Shown piece after piece: positions 45,707-57,089 of a stretch of DNA of 64,000 nt. Below the pieces are notes generated by a model, which was given only the letters and a program-made list of their open reading frames with translations, made no database searches and was not told the DNA's origin. A program made the position numbers and the translations under genes. The stretch lies in NCBI GenBank assembly GCA_021568835.1, contig JAKGSH010000001.1, positions 744,001 to 808,000 on the forward strand. The letters run 5' to 3'. Source of the DNA: Streptomyces sp. Tue 6430 (GTDB taxonomy: Bacteria; Actinomycetota; Actinomycetes; Streptomycetales; Streptomycetaceae). Numbering within the stretch: the first letter of the stretch is position 1; each line of letters opens with the position of its first letter.

Positions 45707-48063
45707 CACACGCGTGACGACGGGGACACCTCCTGGACGGGCTCCGGACCGGGCCGGGCCGACAGCAACGCCCTTACGATACCGGGCTCTTCGAACACGA
45801 TCCGCCCCGCCCCGGCGGGGACCCACGCCCGCAGCCGCCCGGCCACCGGCCCGGTCACCGCCAGCGGCACGCCCGACACGGTGACCCGCAGCATCTCCCG
45901 GCGCCGCCTGAACGTGACCCGCGCCGGACCCTGGTCACCCGCGCCGAGCGCCGTCTCCACGATCCCGTACGCCGACAGCGCCACCGGGGACGGCAGGTCC
46001 CGCGCGGCCTTCGGCAGGCCGCGCACGCTCACCCGGCGGCCGGACGAGGACAGGTCCCGGCACAGCGAGACGAGGTCCGCGGCAGCGGGCGCGGGGGAGC
46101 GGTGCCGCCCGGGGTCCTCGGACCCGCCCAGGCTGTGCAGGAGTTCGCGCATCGCCGACAGCGCCGCCCGGGCCTCCGCGGCCACCTCGTCCAGCTGTCC
46201 CTGCCGGGCCCGTTCGACCAGCGCGGCCGTGCGCTCCAGGACGGCGTCGCGCAACCTCGCCGCCAGCCGCCGCCGTTCCGCGTCCGCCGCCCGCTCCGCG
46301 TGCCACAGCGAGGTGGCGAGCGCGTGGTCGTCCAGGGCCAGGACCCGCAGGCGCCTGTGGCGCACCGCCAGCCCGGCGCCCCACAGGGCGGCGAACACCC
46401 CGGCCGTCAGAACGGCCAGCGGCACGAACACCAGCACGGCGGTGAGCCGTACCGACTCCGTCCCCGTCAGCCTCCCCTCCGCCGCGGCCGTCACCACCAC
46501 CACCGCGGAGAGCGACACCGCCGACATCCCCCAGGCCGGCCAGGTCCGGGCGGCGCCGCGGCCGTAGACACCCATCGCGTACACGGCGAGCAGCTCCGCG
46601 ACGGCCCCCACGTCGAAGAACCGCGACACCCGCACCGGGACGTCGGCCACGACGACCGTCACCGGCCACAGCCACGACGTGGCCAGCACCCCGAGGAGGG
46701 CCGCCCACGGGGCACGCCGGCGCCACAGCAGCGGCACGGCGTGGACCGTCAGCAGCGCCGCCAGGACGAACAACCCCGGCAGGGCGCTCCGCAGGCTCGC
46801 CCCCGTCCAGTCCTCCGCGGCGATCAGCACGGACAGCAGGGGCAGCACCGCCGCCGAGAACACCAGGACCGGATCGGCCAGCCGTTGCTCCCGCAGCACG
46901 TCCCGGCGCCCGCTCCCCTCGGCCGGGCTCCGGGGCCCGGCGGCGTCGGGCAGCGTGGCCCGGACCCGCCAGCCCCCGTCCGGCCGGGGACCGGCGGTCA
47001 GCTCCCCGCCGACGGCGGCCGCCCGCTCCCGCATCCCGGTGAGCCCGCGCCCCGACCCGAGGCCGCCGACCCCGGACGGGGCGGAGCCGCGCGGCGCGGC
47101 GTTGTCCACGGTCAGCTCCAGGACGCCGTCCCCGCGCCGGACGGCGACGTGCGCGGCACCGCCCGGTGCGTGACGCAGGGTGTTGGTGAGGGCCTCGCGG
47201 ACGATCCCGTGGACCGCCTCCGCCGCGGGACCGGCCAGGTCGGCGGGGAGATCGGCCTCGATCGGCCGGCCCAACCGTCCGAAACCGGCGATGAGTTCCT
47301 CGATCCGGGCGGTCGTCGGACCGGATCGCGCGCCGTCGTCGGTGTCCCACAGCAGCCCGACGAGCCGTTGCAGCGAGGTGAGGGTCTCGGCGCCGGTGCG
47401 CTGCGCGAACGACAGGGCCTCCGCCGTCAGTTCCGGTCGGCCCGGTCCCAGCCTGAGGGCGGCGTCGGCGGTGATGACGACGGACGTCAGATGGTGTGCG
47501 CTCACGTCGTGCAACTCGCGTGCCAGCCGCCGCCGTTCGGTGTCGGCCGCCCGGCGCCGGGCCTCCTCCGCGCCGGCCAGCCGGCGGGCGGCGGCCGACC
47601 GCCCGTCGAGCCACTGGCGCCGGCCCTCGCCGAGCCCCGCGCACACCAGGTACACCAGCGCGCCGAGCGCCCATTCCGAGGCGAGGGCCGGCCGGACGCC
47701 GAGGTGCGCGAACGACAGCAGCCACTCGACGCCGACGGCCGCGGCGACCGCGCGGACGGTCACCGGCACGGGGCGGCGGACGGCGACCGAGTACAGCGCG
47801 ACCAGCGTGCCGAACCCGAAGTAGCCCTCCTCCCAGGCCGCCTGGCCGGCCACCAGCGTGCCCAGCGTCCCGGCCAGGCACCGGACCGGCGCCTGCCGCC
47901 GGTGGCCCAGCGCGGCGGTCTCGACGGCCAGGACGGCCAGGACGGCCGCGAGCCGGACCGGCCCCGGCCCGTCCGTGCCGGCCGTGCCCGCGCCGGTCGC
48001 CCACCAGGTGAGCTGCCCGGCCGCGAGCAGGGCGGGGAGCAGCCAGTTGCGTATCGTGTCCAT
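45706..48063 (-). CDS. Doubled NarL-class sensor histidine kinase with a degenerate second half
   Basis: 785 residues in two similar halves. First half: several transmembrane helices, HisKA_3 H-box RELHDVSAHHLTSVV with the phospho-acceptor His, and a HATPase with REALTNTLRHAPGGA and GRGLTGMRERAAAVG. Second half: another set of membrane helices (LPLLSVLIAAEDW onward), a region aligning with the H-box but reading AARLRDAVLER with no His-Asp pair, and a shortened C-terminal ATPase-like domain. So one chain joins an active kinase and a pseudo-kinase. The signal is unknown. ATG 48063 has no obvious ribosome-binding site, and a TACGCT hexamer about 15 bases upstream could allow a leaderless message. 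Confidence 0.88.
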   Translation of the reverse strand: MDTIRNWLLPALLAAGQLTWWATGAGTAGTDGPGPVRLAAVLAVLAVETAALGHRRQAPVRCLAGTLGTLVAGQAAWEEGYFGFGTLVALYSVAVRRPVPVTVRAVAAAVGVEWLLSFAHLGVRPALASEWALGALVYLVCAGLGEGRRQWLDGRSAAARRLAGAEEARRRAADTERRRLARELHDVSAHHLTSVVITADAALRLGPGRPELTAEALSFAQRTGAETLTSLQRLVGLLWDTDDGARSGPTTARIEELIAGFGRLGRPIEADLPADLAGPAAEAVHGIVREALTNTLRHAPGGAAHVAVRRGDGVLELTVDNAAPRGSAPSGVGGLGSGRGLTGMRERAAAVGGELTAGPRPDGGWRVRATLPDAAGPRSPAEGSGRRDVLREQRLADPVLVFSAAVLPLLSVLIAAEDWTGASLRSALPGLFVLAALLTVHAVPLLWRRRAPWAALLGVLATSWLWPVTVVVADVPVRVSRFFDVGAVAELLAVYAMGVYGRGAARTWPAWGMSAVSLSAVVVVTAAAEGRLTGTESVRLTAVLVFVPLAVLTAGVFAALWGAGLAVRHRRLRVLALDDHALATSLWHAERAADAERRRLAARLRDAVLERTAALVERARQGQLDEVAAEARAALSAMRELLHSLGGSEDPGRHRSPAPAAADLVSLCRDLSSSGRRVSVRGLPKAARDLPSPVALSAYGIVETALGAGDQGPARVTFRRRREMLRVTVSGVPLAVTGPVAGRLRAWVPAGAGRIVFEEPGIVRALLSARPGPEPVQEVSPSSRV

Positions 48064-48200
48064 GTCGCGACGAGCGTAGGCCGCGGCCCGGCCGGGCCGC
48101 ACCCGGCACCGGTACGAGGCCGCTCTCCACCCTGCGATGGAGGCGCCGTTCCTGCGCCGGGCCGATGTCCGGGCGCGGGCGGTCGGTGAGGATGGCCGTC

Positions 48201-49466
48201 ATGACGAACCCGCCCGTCCCCGGGCCGACCCCGCTCCCTCTCCGGCCCGCCGCCTTCCCACAGCCGGGCCGGCCCGCCGGTCCGCCGTCGGGCCGGTTCG
48301 CCCTCACACCGCCCGGTCACCCTGCCGAACCGCTCGGCTACCACCGGCTGGCCCGCGTCTCGGCGCGTCACCGGTGGTGGCGGCCGGTCCTCGGCACCCT
48401 GTTCCTGACGGTGGCGTACGTCCTGACGGCCGGGCTGCTCTACGCCCTCGTCGACGCCGTGGGATCTGCGCGCGGGTACCCCGAAGGCCCGGACGGCACC
48501 GTGGAGTTCGGGCCGGTGACGACCACCGCCGTCGACCTGGCGATGCTCGCCGTCGCCATCCCCCTCGTACTCCTCGCGGTCCGGTGGACCGGCCGCCGTC
48601 CGGCCGGCACGGTCTCCTCCGTGACGGGCGGACTGCGCCGGGGCTGGCTGGGCCTGTGCGTGCTCGCGGCCCTGCCGGTCCTCGCCGTGACCGGCGGGGC
48701 GATGTTCCTGCTGTCCGCGGAGGACGGGGAGCCGCAGCGGTGGGCCGGCTGGGAGGTCTTCGGGCCGGCCCTGGCCGTGCTGGTCCTGCTGGTCCCCTTC
48801 CAGGCGGCGGCCGAGGAGTACGTCTTCCGCGGCTGGCTCACCCAGGCGGTCGGCGCCTTCGCCCGCTCGCCCTGGACCGCGGTCGCGCCCCAGGCGGTGC
48901 TGTTCGCCGCCGCCCACGGCTGGGGCACCCCCTGGGGCTTCGCCGACCTGGTGGTGTTCGGGGCCGTCGCGGGCCTGCTGACCGTGCGTACCGGCGGGCT
49001 GGAGGCCGCCATCGGCCTGCACGCCGTCAACAACCTCTTCGCGTTCGCGTTCGCGGCCGCCGTCGCCGACGGCCTGGAGAGCGACGACACCGCCGCCGAC
49101 CTGCCCTGGCAACTCGTCGTCGTCGACCTGGCCGGAGTCGCCCTGTACGCCGCCGCCGTCCTGTGGCTGGCCCGGCGGCGGAGGCCGGCGCGCACCGCCC
49201 CGGCGCCGCTCCCGCCCGCCCCGCCACCGCTCCCGTTCGTCCCGGCGCCGCTCCCGCCCGCCCCCGCACTGCTCCCGCCGGCCCCGGCCGGGTACGCCCG
49301 CGCACCGGTCCCCGGCTCCTCCGTCCCCCGCGGCGTCCGCACGGACGTACCGGATCTGCCCCCGGGGACACCTCCCTCTGCCTTCCCGTCCGATGACTCC
49401 GCCCGCGGCCCGCGCTGGCGTCCGCCCGTGAGCACGAGCAACTCCCCCCGACGGCCGGTGGCATGA
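48201..49466 (+). CDS. CPBP (CAAX/Abi-type) intramembrane metalloprotease
   Basis: 421 residues with about eight transmembrane helices. The CPBP motifs are all present: EEYVFRGW (about residue 205), His in FAAAHGWGTPWG (about 238) and HAVNNLF (about 274). The N-terminus and the C-terminal 100 residues are Pro/Ala rich and disordered. These glutamate-dependent membrane proteases process prenylated or other membrane substrates. Of two close ATGs (48192 and 48201) I chose 48201, which has GAGG at better spacing. Its stop overlaps the M23 gene start by 4 bases (ATGA). Confidence 0.9.
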   Translation: MTNPPVPGPTPLPLRPAAFPQPGRPAGPPSGRFALTPPGHPAEPLGYHRLARVSARHRWWRPVLGTLFLTVAYVLTAGLLYALVDAVGSARGYPEGPDGTVEFGPVTTTAVDLAMLAVAIPLVLLAVRWTGRRPAGTVSSVTGGLRRGWLGLCVLAALPVLAVTGGAMFLLSAEDGEPQRWAGWEVFGPALAVLVLLVPFQAAAEEYVFRGWLTQAVGAFARSPWTAVAPQAVLFAAAHGWGTPWGFADLVVFGAVAGLLTVRTGGLEAAIGLHAVNNLFAFAFAAAVADGLESDDTAADLPWQLVVVDLAGVALYAAAVLWLARRRRPARTAPAPLPPAPPPLPFVPAPLPPAPALLPPAPAGYARAPVPGSSVPRGVRTDVPDLPPGTPPSAFPSDDSARGPRWRPPVSTSNSPRRPVA

Positions 49467-50367
49467 ACGAGAACGGGGCCGTCGAGACGCGCCCGCAGGA
49501 GGGCTCCGCCGGGGAGCGGCCGCCCGGCACCGCCGGAGAACCGTCCGCCGCGGGCCACTTGCCGCCCGCCGCGGTGGAACGTCCCGTCAAGCAGCGGCAG
49601 TCGGCGGACGCGGACCGGGACACGGCCGATACGGCCGGCGGCCGGCCTGCCCTTCCCGCCGCCGAACCGCTCGCCGGACAGGACGAGTTCGCGGGCACCG
49701 GCCCGTCCGGCGATCCCGGCGCCCCCAGCCCGCCCGCCTCCACCGACCGCCCCCGGCGGCGCGGCCCCGGACCCCTCACCCTGCTGGTGCTGCCCGGTCT
49801 GCTCACGCTGTCCGCGGTGGCCGGGGTCCTCGCGCTGACCGGCGGCCTCCCCTCGGACTGGGCTCCCGGCGCGGACGGGCAGCAGGTCACCGTCCCCGGG
49901 ATCGACGAGTCCTACGTGCCGTGGCTGCGCAAGGCCGCGGCCGGCGGTGGGCCCGCGGACGCGATCCTGGCCCGCCCGTGACGACCCTCGTCATCACGTC
50001 GCCGTACGGTTCCCGCGAGCATCCCCTCACCGGCGTGACCAAGCTGCACACCGGCGTGGACTTCGGCGCCCCGCAGGGCGCGCAGGTCTCCGCCGCCCGC
50101 GACGGCACGGTCGTCTTCGCGGCCATGACCAAGGCGTACGGCAACCGCGTCGTCATCGACCACGGCACCGTCGACGGCAAACGGCTGGAGACCACCTACA
50201 GCCACCTCTCCGTCCCCGGCGCCACCGTCGGGCAGGGCGTGCGGACCGGCACCCCGATCGGCCGGGTCGGCTCGACGGGCCTGTCCACCGGCCCCCACCT
50301 GCACTTCGAGGTCGTCTACGACGGCTACTACGCCGACCCGCGGCCCTGGCTCGCCCTCGAGGGCTGA
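49463..50367 (+). CDS. Membrane-anchored M23 metallopeptidase (apparent frameshift)
   Basis: 301 residues after adding one C to the run at 49975-49977, which joins ADAILARP to VTTLVITSPYGSREHPLTG. N-terminal cytoplasmic disordered part (about 100 residues), one transmembrane helix (LTLLVLPGLLTLSAVAGVLA), a short spacer (VPGIDESYVPWLRKAAAG) and an M23 lysostaphin-like domain: KLHTGVDFGAP (zinc His and Asp), YSHLS and GPHLHFEVV (HxH). It should cut peptidoglycan cross-bridges or stems outside the membrane. As printed, the first part stops at 49981 and a GTG at 49978 could start the peptidase alone, but the join is more natural. Coupled to the CPBP protease gene. Confidence 0.82.
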
Positions 50368-50572
50368 ACGCCGGTGGCGTGGGGAGGTGTCCGCGGACGG
50401 CCCCACCGCGCCGGCGCCCGGGACCGTCCCCCACCCGAGGGGCGCACGGGGCAGGGCAGTGAGCCCTGTACGCGCCCCTACGGGCGTGGGCAGAATGCGC
50501 TCTGCCCGTGACCACATGGCGGAGGCGTCGGTTCCGCACCGCCGGCTTCCCCGGGAAGGAAGGTCGGCCGCC

Positions 50573-51295
50573 GTGTTGTTGCGTCTCCCCACCTCCGTGT
50601 CCGAAGCGCAGGAATGCCTCGCCGAGGGCGCCGTGCCGATAGGCGGGGCCACCCTGGTGTGGGCCACCTGGCAGCGGGACGGATTTCCCGAACTGGCCAT
50701 GTCGCTGAGGGAGTTGCCCGAAGCCAACGCGGTCGGGCGCGGGACGCTGGGGGCGGCCGTGGTGCTGCACCGCATCGGCGGTGAGGCGCCGGAGGTGCTG
50801 CGCGGGGCCGCCGCCGGCGTCGGCACCGGAGCCGTGCGCAGGACCGCCACCGTCGGCGGCAACATCGTCGGCAGCACGCTGCGGTGTCTGCTGCCCGCCG
50901 CCCTCGTCCTGGACGCGCGGGCCACGGTCCTCGAGTCCGGCCGTGTGTACGAGACCGATCTCGCCGAGACCGTGGCCAAGCGCCACCTCATGCTCGGACT
51001 GCGCTGGCGCGACCCGGTCGTGAGCGGCTACCACAAGGTTCCCGCGGACGCGGGCGGGCCGCCGCCCTTCGTCGTCGCGACCGCCGTCCACACCGACGGC
51101 GACGGCCGCCGGCTCCTGCGGGTCGCCGCCCGCGACGGCTACGAGGTGCTCAGCGAGGGCGTCCCGTGCGCGGCCGGCTCCGACGAGGCGTCGCACGCCC
51201 TGGAGCGCACGGAGTTCGGCGCGCTGCCCGCCGAGGCGCGCGCGGTCGTCCACCGGCAGGTCGCGGACGTCGTGGCCCGCTCCGCCGGGGCCTGA
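50573..51295 (+). CDS. Orphan FAD-binding subunit of molybdenum hydroxylase type (CoxM/XdhB-like)
   Basis: 240 residues resembling the FAD-binding subunit of xanthine or CO dehydrogenases: PIGGATLVWATW matches the first FAD pyrophosphate loop and TATVGGNIVGSTLRCLLPAAL the second, then a CO_deh_flav_C-like end. No large molybdopterin or 2Fe-2S subunit is adjacent. Only a truncated large-subunit remnant exists 46 kb away. GTG 50573 begins at the natural domain start with GGAAGG upstream. Frame openings at 50387 and 50496 give non-homologous N-termini. It may have taken on a separate flavoprotein role (inference). Confidence 0.8.
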   Translation: MLLRLPTSVSEAQECLAEGAVPIGGATLVWATWQRDGFPELAMSLRELPEANAVGRGTLGAAVVLHRIGGEAPEVLRGAAAGVGTGAVRRTATVGGNIVGSTLRCLLPAALVLDARATVLESGRVYETDLAETVAKRHLMLGLRWRDPVVSGYHKVPADAGGPPPFVVATAVHTDGDGRRLLRVAARDGYEVLSEGVPCAAGSDEASHALERTEFGALPAEARAVVHRQVADVVARSAGA

Positions 51296-51348
51296 CCGGG
51301 GCGGGGCCTGACCGGGGCCTGGCCTGGGCTTGATCCGGGCGAGCCCCT

Positions 51349-51412
51349 GCCGGACACCGGACCTGCCGGACACCGGACCTGCCGGTACGACGGCCGTCGT
51401 CGCACCGGCAGG
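51349..51412. terminator. Direct repeat and hairpin between convergent genes
   Basis: A 16-bp unit TGCCGGACACCGGACC is repeated in tandem at 51349-51380, followed by hairpin arms CCTGCCGGT (51378-51386) and ACCGGCAGG (51404-51412) with extra pairing inside. It lies between gene ends at 51295 (+) and 51428 (-), so it probably terminates both. Confidence 0.65.
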
Positions 51413-51427
51413 CTGTCACGCCCTACT

Positions 51428-53973
<2,546 letters not shown>

Positions 53974-54290
53974 GCGGGTTCCCTGCGGGGTGAGTGCGGA
54001 TGGGTACGGACGGGTGGGTGCGAGTGGGTGGGTGCGGGTGGGTGGGTGCGGGTGGTCACGGACGGGCGCGGGAGGGCGCGGGTTCGGCGGGGTGGACAAC
54101 CCGCCGGAACGACGGCTTAGTTCACGGCTTGATTTAACTGATGACTTCTCCGGTCCGGCAAGCCCCGTGAAGCAGGAAACTTTTCGAGCGGTGACCGCGG
54201 CCGACTCGCCGCGGCCACCGCCGTGTTCAGAAGGTGACGCCCGCGGGCCCGCCCGCGGACCTGTCCGTCGCCTCGGTCCCGGTCGTGGCG
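53974..54290. other. Promoter region with GGGTGGGTGCG repeat and AT-rich island
   Basis: 317 bases between two minus-strand genes. 54012-54055 repeats GGTGGGTGCG(G/A)GT, a short guanine-rich tandem array. A locally AT-rich stretch at about 54115-54150 (GGCTTGATTTAACTGATGAC on the plus strand) is the likely promoter zone of the discoidin gene. No exact consensus found. Confidence 0.5.
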
Positions 54291-55444
54291 TCAGGTCTCG
54301 CGCACCGGCGCGTAGACCTCCGGCTGCAGCCCGAACGTCCAGGCGACCCCCGCACGGGCCGTCCGGGTCGACGGTGGAACCCGCAGCCAGTAGGTGCGTC
54401 GGGTGCCGTCCGGCTCCGGCGTGGAGTTGAGGACCTCCACCATCACCACCGGCTCGTCGCCGTCGAGGTCGATCCGCCACAGGGTGCCCGTGGCGTCCCG
54501 GTGCAGCGGACGCGCCCCGGAGTCGGTCAGGTAGCGGTCGTAGCCGTAGTGCTCCAGCATCACCCGGCGCAGTTCGGCGTTCTCCTCGGCCCGGATCCGC
54601 TCCGGCGTCAGGGCCGTCAGCTCGTCGAGGAACGCGGCGGGCACCGGCATGCCGCGCCAGGCGTACAGGGCGAAGCCGTCGGGGTACGCCAGCGCCGGGC
54701 CGTCCCCGCGGTCCAGGCGGCCCGCCTCGTCCCGGTGCAGCGCGACCGGACGTTCGCACACCACCGCGACCCCGGCGAACGGCCACCACCAGCCGGCCGC
54801 GCGGCACACCGCGGCCAGTCCGTCGAGCGGCTCCCGGTCGGTGGGGAACGCGGCGAGCCACGGCGCGTCGTGCTGTCCGAGCACGGCGTCCAGCAGGAGC
54901 AGCCGCACCTCGGCCTCCGCGGCCCGTCCGCCGGGGCCGGTCCCGTCCGCCAGTTCCTCCAGCACGCCCCGCCGGATCCGCTCGACCAGGGCCTGCGTGG
55001 TCTCCCACAGGCGGCCGCCCGTCGCCGCCCAGTGCGCCGCCCACCCCGCGGCCCCCAACTCGCCGTGCACGCGGGCTCGTTCGCGCGCCCAGGGGGCTGT
55101 GCGGACCGCCTCGCGGACACTGGGGCCCCGGTCCCGCAGCGCGCGTATCAGGGTGACCGCCTCGCGCGGGGAGGCGGCCCACAGCACCCGCTCCGGCTCC
55201 GCGAGCCCCGCCCGCCGGTACGCCAGCCGGACACCGGCCTCGGCGGCCGCGCGATCGGCGGGCACGGCCGCCGCCGCACGCGCGCGCCAGAAGCCGACGT
55301 CCTCGGCGGCGTCCCGCGCGTCCGCGGTGCCACGCGCGTCCGCGGCGGCGTCCCGCGTGTCCCGCGCGTCCGTGGTGCCGCGCGGATCCGCCGCCCCTCC
55401 GTGTCCACGGTGTCCACGATGTTCAGGGTGTCCGTACCGGTCAT
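54291..55444 (-). CDS. DUF6745-like protein (apparent frameshift)
   Basis: 384 residues after repair of the C4 run at 55394-55397. The start is ATG 55444, MTGTDTLNIVDTVDTEG, with GGAGGAG 3-4 bases upstream, and the repaired frame continues AADPRGTTDARDTRDAAADA before FWRARAAAAVPADRAAAEAG. The C-terminal part, ERPVALHRDEAGRLDRGDGP, LAYPDGFALYAWRGMPVP, then VMVEVLNSTPEPDGTRRTYW, matches what I know as DUF6745, with the end AVAWTFGL-type motif (GVAWTFGLQPEVYAPVRET). Function unknown. It lies 31 bases after the small gene at 55802-55476 on the same strand, so the two form an operon that is divergent from the STM4015 cluster. Confidence 0.8.
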
Positions 55445-55475
55445 CCGCTCCTCCGTCACCTGCGTCCCCACCCGC

Positions 55476-55802
55476 TCAGTCCGCCACGATCCGCACGGAC
55501 CCCGGCACGTACTCCCGCTGCCGGATCACCCGGAACCACCCCTTGGGCAGCGGGATCACCGCATGTTCCTCGTGCACCACCCGGCCGCCCTGGGGCAGAT
55601 GCAGCAACAGCGGGCCGAACGGCCCCGGCTCCCGCACCAGTTCCCCCGGCCCGACGACCGCGTGGGCGTGCCCGGTGACCTCACCCAGCGCCAGCACCAG
55701 CCGGCCCCGCCGGTCGCGCGGCTCCTTCGGCGCGGCGGCGACGTGCGCGGGCACGGCCTCCTCCGCCACCGGAACGATCAGCACGTCTCCCTGCCGGTAC
55801 AC
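55476..55802 (-). CDS. Small conserved hypothetical protein paired with DUF6745
   Basis: 108 residues: MYRQGDVLIVPVAEEAVPAH, then RGRLVLALGEVTGHAHAVVG, LPQGGRVVHEEHAVIPLPKG and WFRVIRQREYVPGSVRIVAD. Beta-rich and soluble. Similar proteins with a YRQGDVLI start and a TGHAH motif recur beside DUF6745 in my memory of actinobacterial and other genomes. The His-rich TGHAH and EEH motifs could bind a metal. GTG 55802 has GGGAGGGAGG upstream. Function unknown. Confidence 0.8.
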   Translation of the reverse strand: MYRQGDVLIVPVAEEAVPAHVAAAPKEPRDRRGRLVLALGEVTGHAHAVVGPGELVREPGPFGPLLLHLPQGGRVVHEEHAVIPLPKGWFRVIRQREYVPGSVRIVAD

Positions 55803-56000
55803 GAACGGCCCTCCCTCCCGCCGGCGCGGGACGCGCCGGACTCATGACGCAGACCGTAGGCGCCCCCACTGACAACGCCCGGGGCCGTGCCCGCCCGGGA
55901 CCACGCCCGGACCACCGCCCCGCCCCCCGTCCTGTCAGTGCCTGTTGGTAGAACTGCGGTCACCACGGAACGCACCTTCTTCCTCCCCAGGAGCAGCCGC

Positions 56001-56960
56001 ATGACCATCGGTGACCACCTCGACGCGCTGTACCGGCTGCCCGCCTACACCTTCCCGGGCCCCGACGCGCCGACCGGCGGCCTTCCCGAGGCGGAGGCCT
56101 TCGCCTGGCGGGTCACCAGCGACGTGTACGACGCCGACGAGGAGTGGACGCAGGCCTTCGCCCGTTTCTGCGCCACCGTCGACACCACCCGCGTGCGCGC
56201 GCTGATCGTCGGCGCCTGGCAGGAGGCGTACGAGAGCGATCCCACCGCCGCCGTCGAGGCGCTGGTGGCGGCCCGCGAGCGGTTCCCCGCGCTACGGGCC
56301 CTGTTCGTCGGGGACATGGTCATGGAGGAGTGCGAGATCTCCTGGATCAACCAGACCGATCTGACGCCCCTCCTCGTCGCCTACCCCGACCTGGAGGAGT
56401 TCGGGATCCGCGGCGGCTCGGGCCTGCGCTTCCCGGCGCTGAGGCACGACTCCCTGCGCCGGCTCACCATCGAGTCCGGCGGCCTGCCCGCGGAGGTCGT
56501 GCGCGGCATCGGCGCCAGCGACCTGCCCGCGCTGGAGCACCTCGACCTGTGGCTGGGCACCCCCGACTACGGCGGCGACAGCGAGGCCGCCGACCTGGAG
56601 CCGATCCTGTCCGGCGCCCGCCTGCCGCGCCTGCGCCACCTGGCACTGCGCAACAGCGAGATGCAGGACGCCGTCGCCGCGGCCGTCGCCTCCGCGCCGG
56701 TGGTCGCCCGCTTGGAGGTCCTGGACCTGTCCATGGGCGTCCTCACCGACGAGGGCGGCGCCGCACTCCTCGCCGGCCAGCCCCTCACCCACCTCAAGAA
56801 GCTCGACCTCCACCACCACTACCTCAGCGAGGCCCTGACGGACCGGATCCGCCGGACCGTCGAGACCGAGGGCGTCGAGGTGGACCTCGACCGCGACGAC
56901 GCCGACGAGGACCAGGACGACGACGGCACGGTGTGGCGGTACGTGGCCGTGGGGGAGTGA
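56001..56960 (+). CDS. STM4015 family protein (leucine-rich-repeat-like)
   Basis: 319 residues. N-terminal segment MTIGDHLDALYRLPAYTFPG and AFAWRVTSDVYDADEEWTQA, then repeated Leu-rich units (RHDSLRRLTIESGGL; LPALEHLDLWLGTPDYGGDS; LPRLRHLALRNSEM; RLEVLDLSMGVLTDEG; HLKKLDLHHHYLSEA) like a leucine-rich repeat solenoid, and an acidic tail. It matches the STM4015 family that accompanies STM4011-STM4014 in other bacteria. It probably mediates protein binding. CAGGAG precedes ATG 56001. It is divergent from the gene at 55802. Confidence 0.88.
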   Translation: MTIGDHLDALYRLPAYTFPGPDAPTGGLPEAEAFAWRVTSDVYDADEEWTQAFARFCATVDTTRVRALIVGAWQEAYESDPTAAVEALVAARERFPALRALFVGDMVMEECEISWINQTDLTPLLVAYPDLEEFGIRGGSGLRFPALRHDSLRRLTIESGGLPAEVVRGIGASDLPALEHLDLWLGTPDYGGDSEAADLEPILSGARLPRLRHLALRNSEMQDAVAAAVASAPVVARLEVLDLSMGVLTDEGGAALLAGQPLTHLKKLDLHHHYLSEALTDRIRRTVETEGVEVDLDRDDADEDQDDDGTVWRYVAVGE

Positions 56961-56967
56961 ACACCCC

Positions 56968-57036
56968 CTGAGCACCCCCCTCGGCGCACCCCTGAGCACC
57001 CCCCTCGGCGCACCCCTGAGCACCCCCTCGGCCCGC
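56968..57036 (+). repeat. 24-bp tandem repeat, about three copies
   Basis: Copies start at 56968, 56992 and 57016. Each contains CTGAGCACCCC, CTCGG and GCACCC. Non-coding, between the STM4015 and STM4014 genes. Confidence 0.8.
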
Positions 57037-57089
57037 CCCGGAACACCCCTGCGCCACACAGGCACCCGAACACCCCACGAGAGGACGCC

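Noticed and set aside
49978..50367. Separate short M23 gene starting at GTG 49978, overlapping the upstream stop
   Set aside because: A single added C joins the anchor and peptidase smoothly, the same error type occurs seventeen other times, and the short form would have no export signal.
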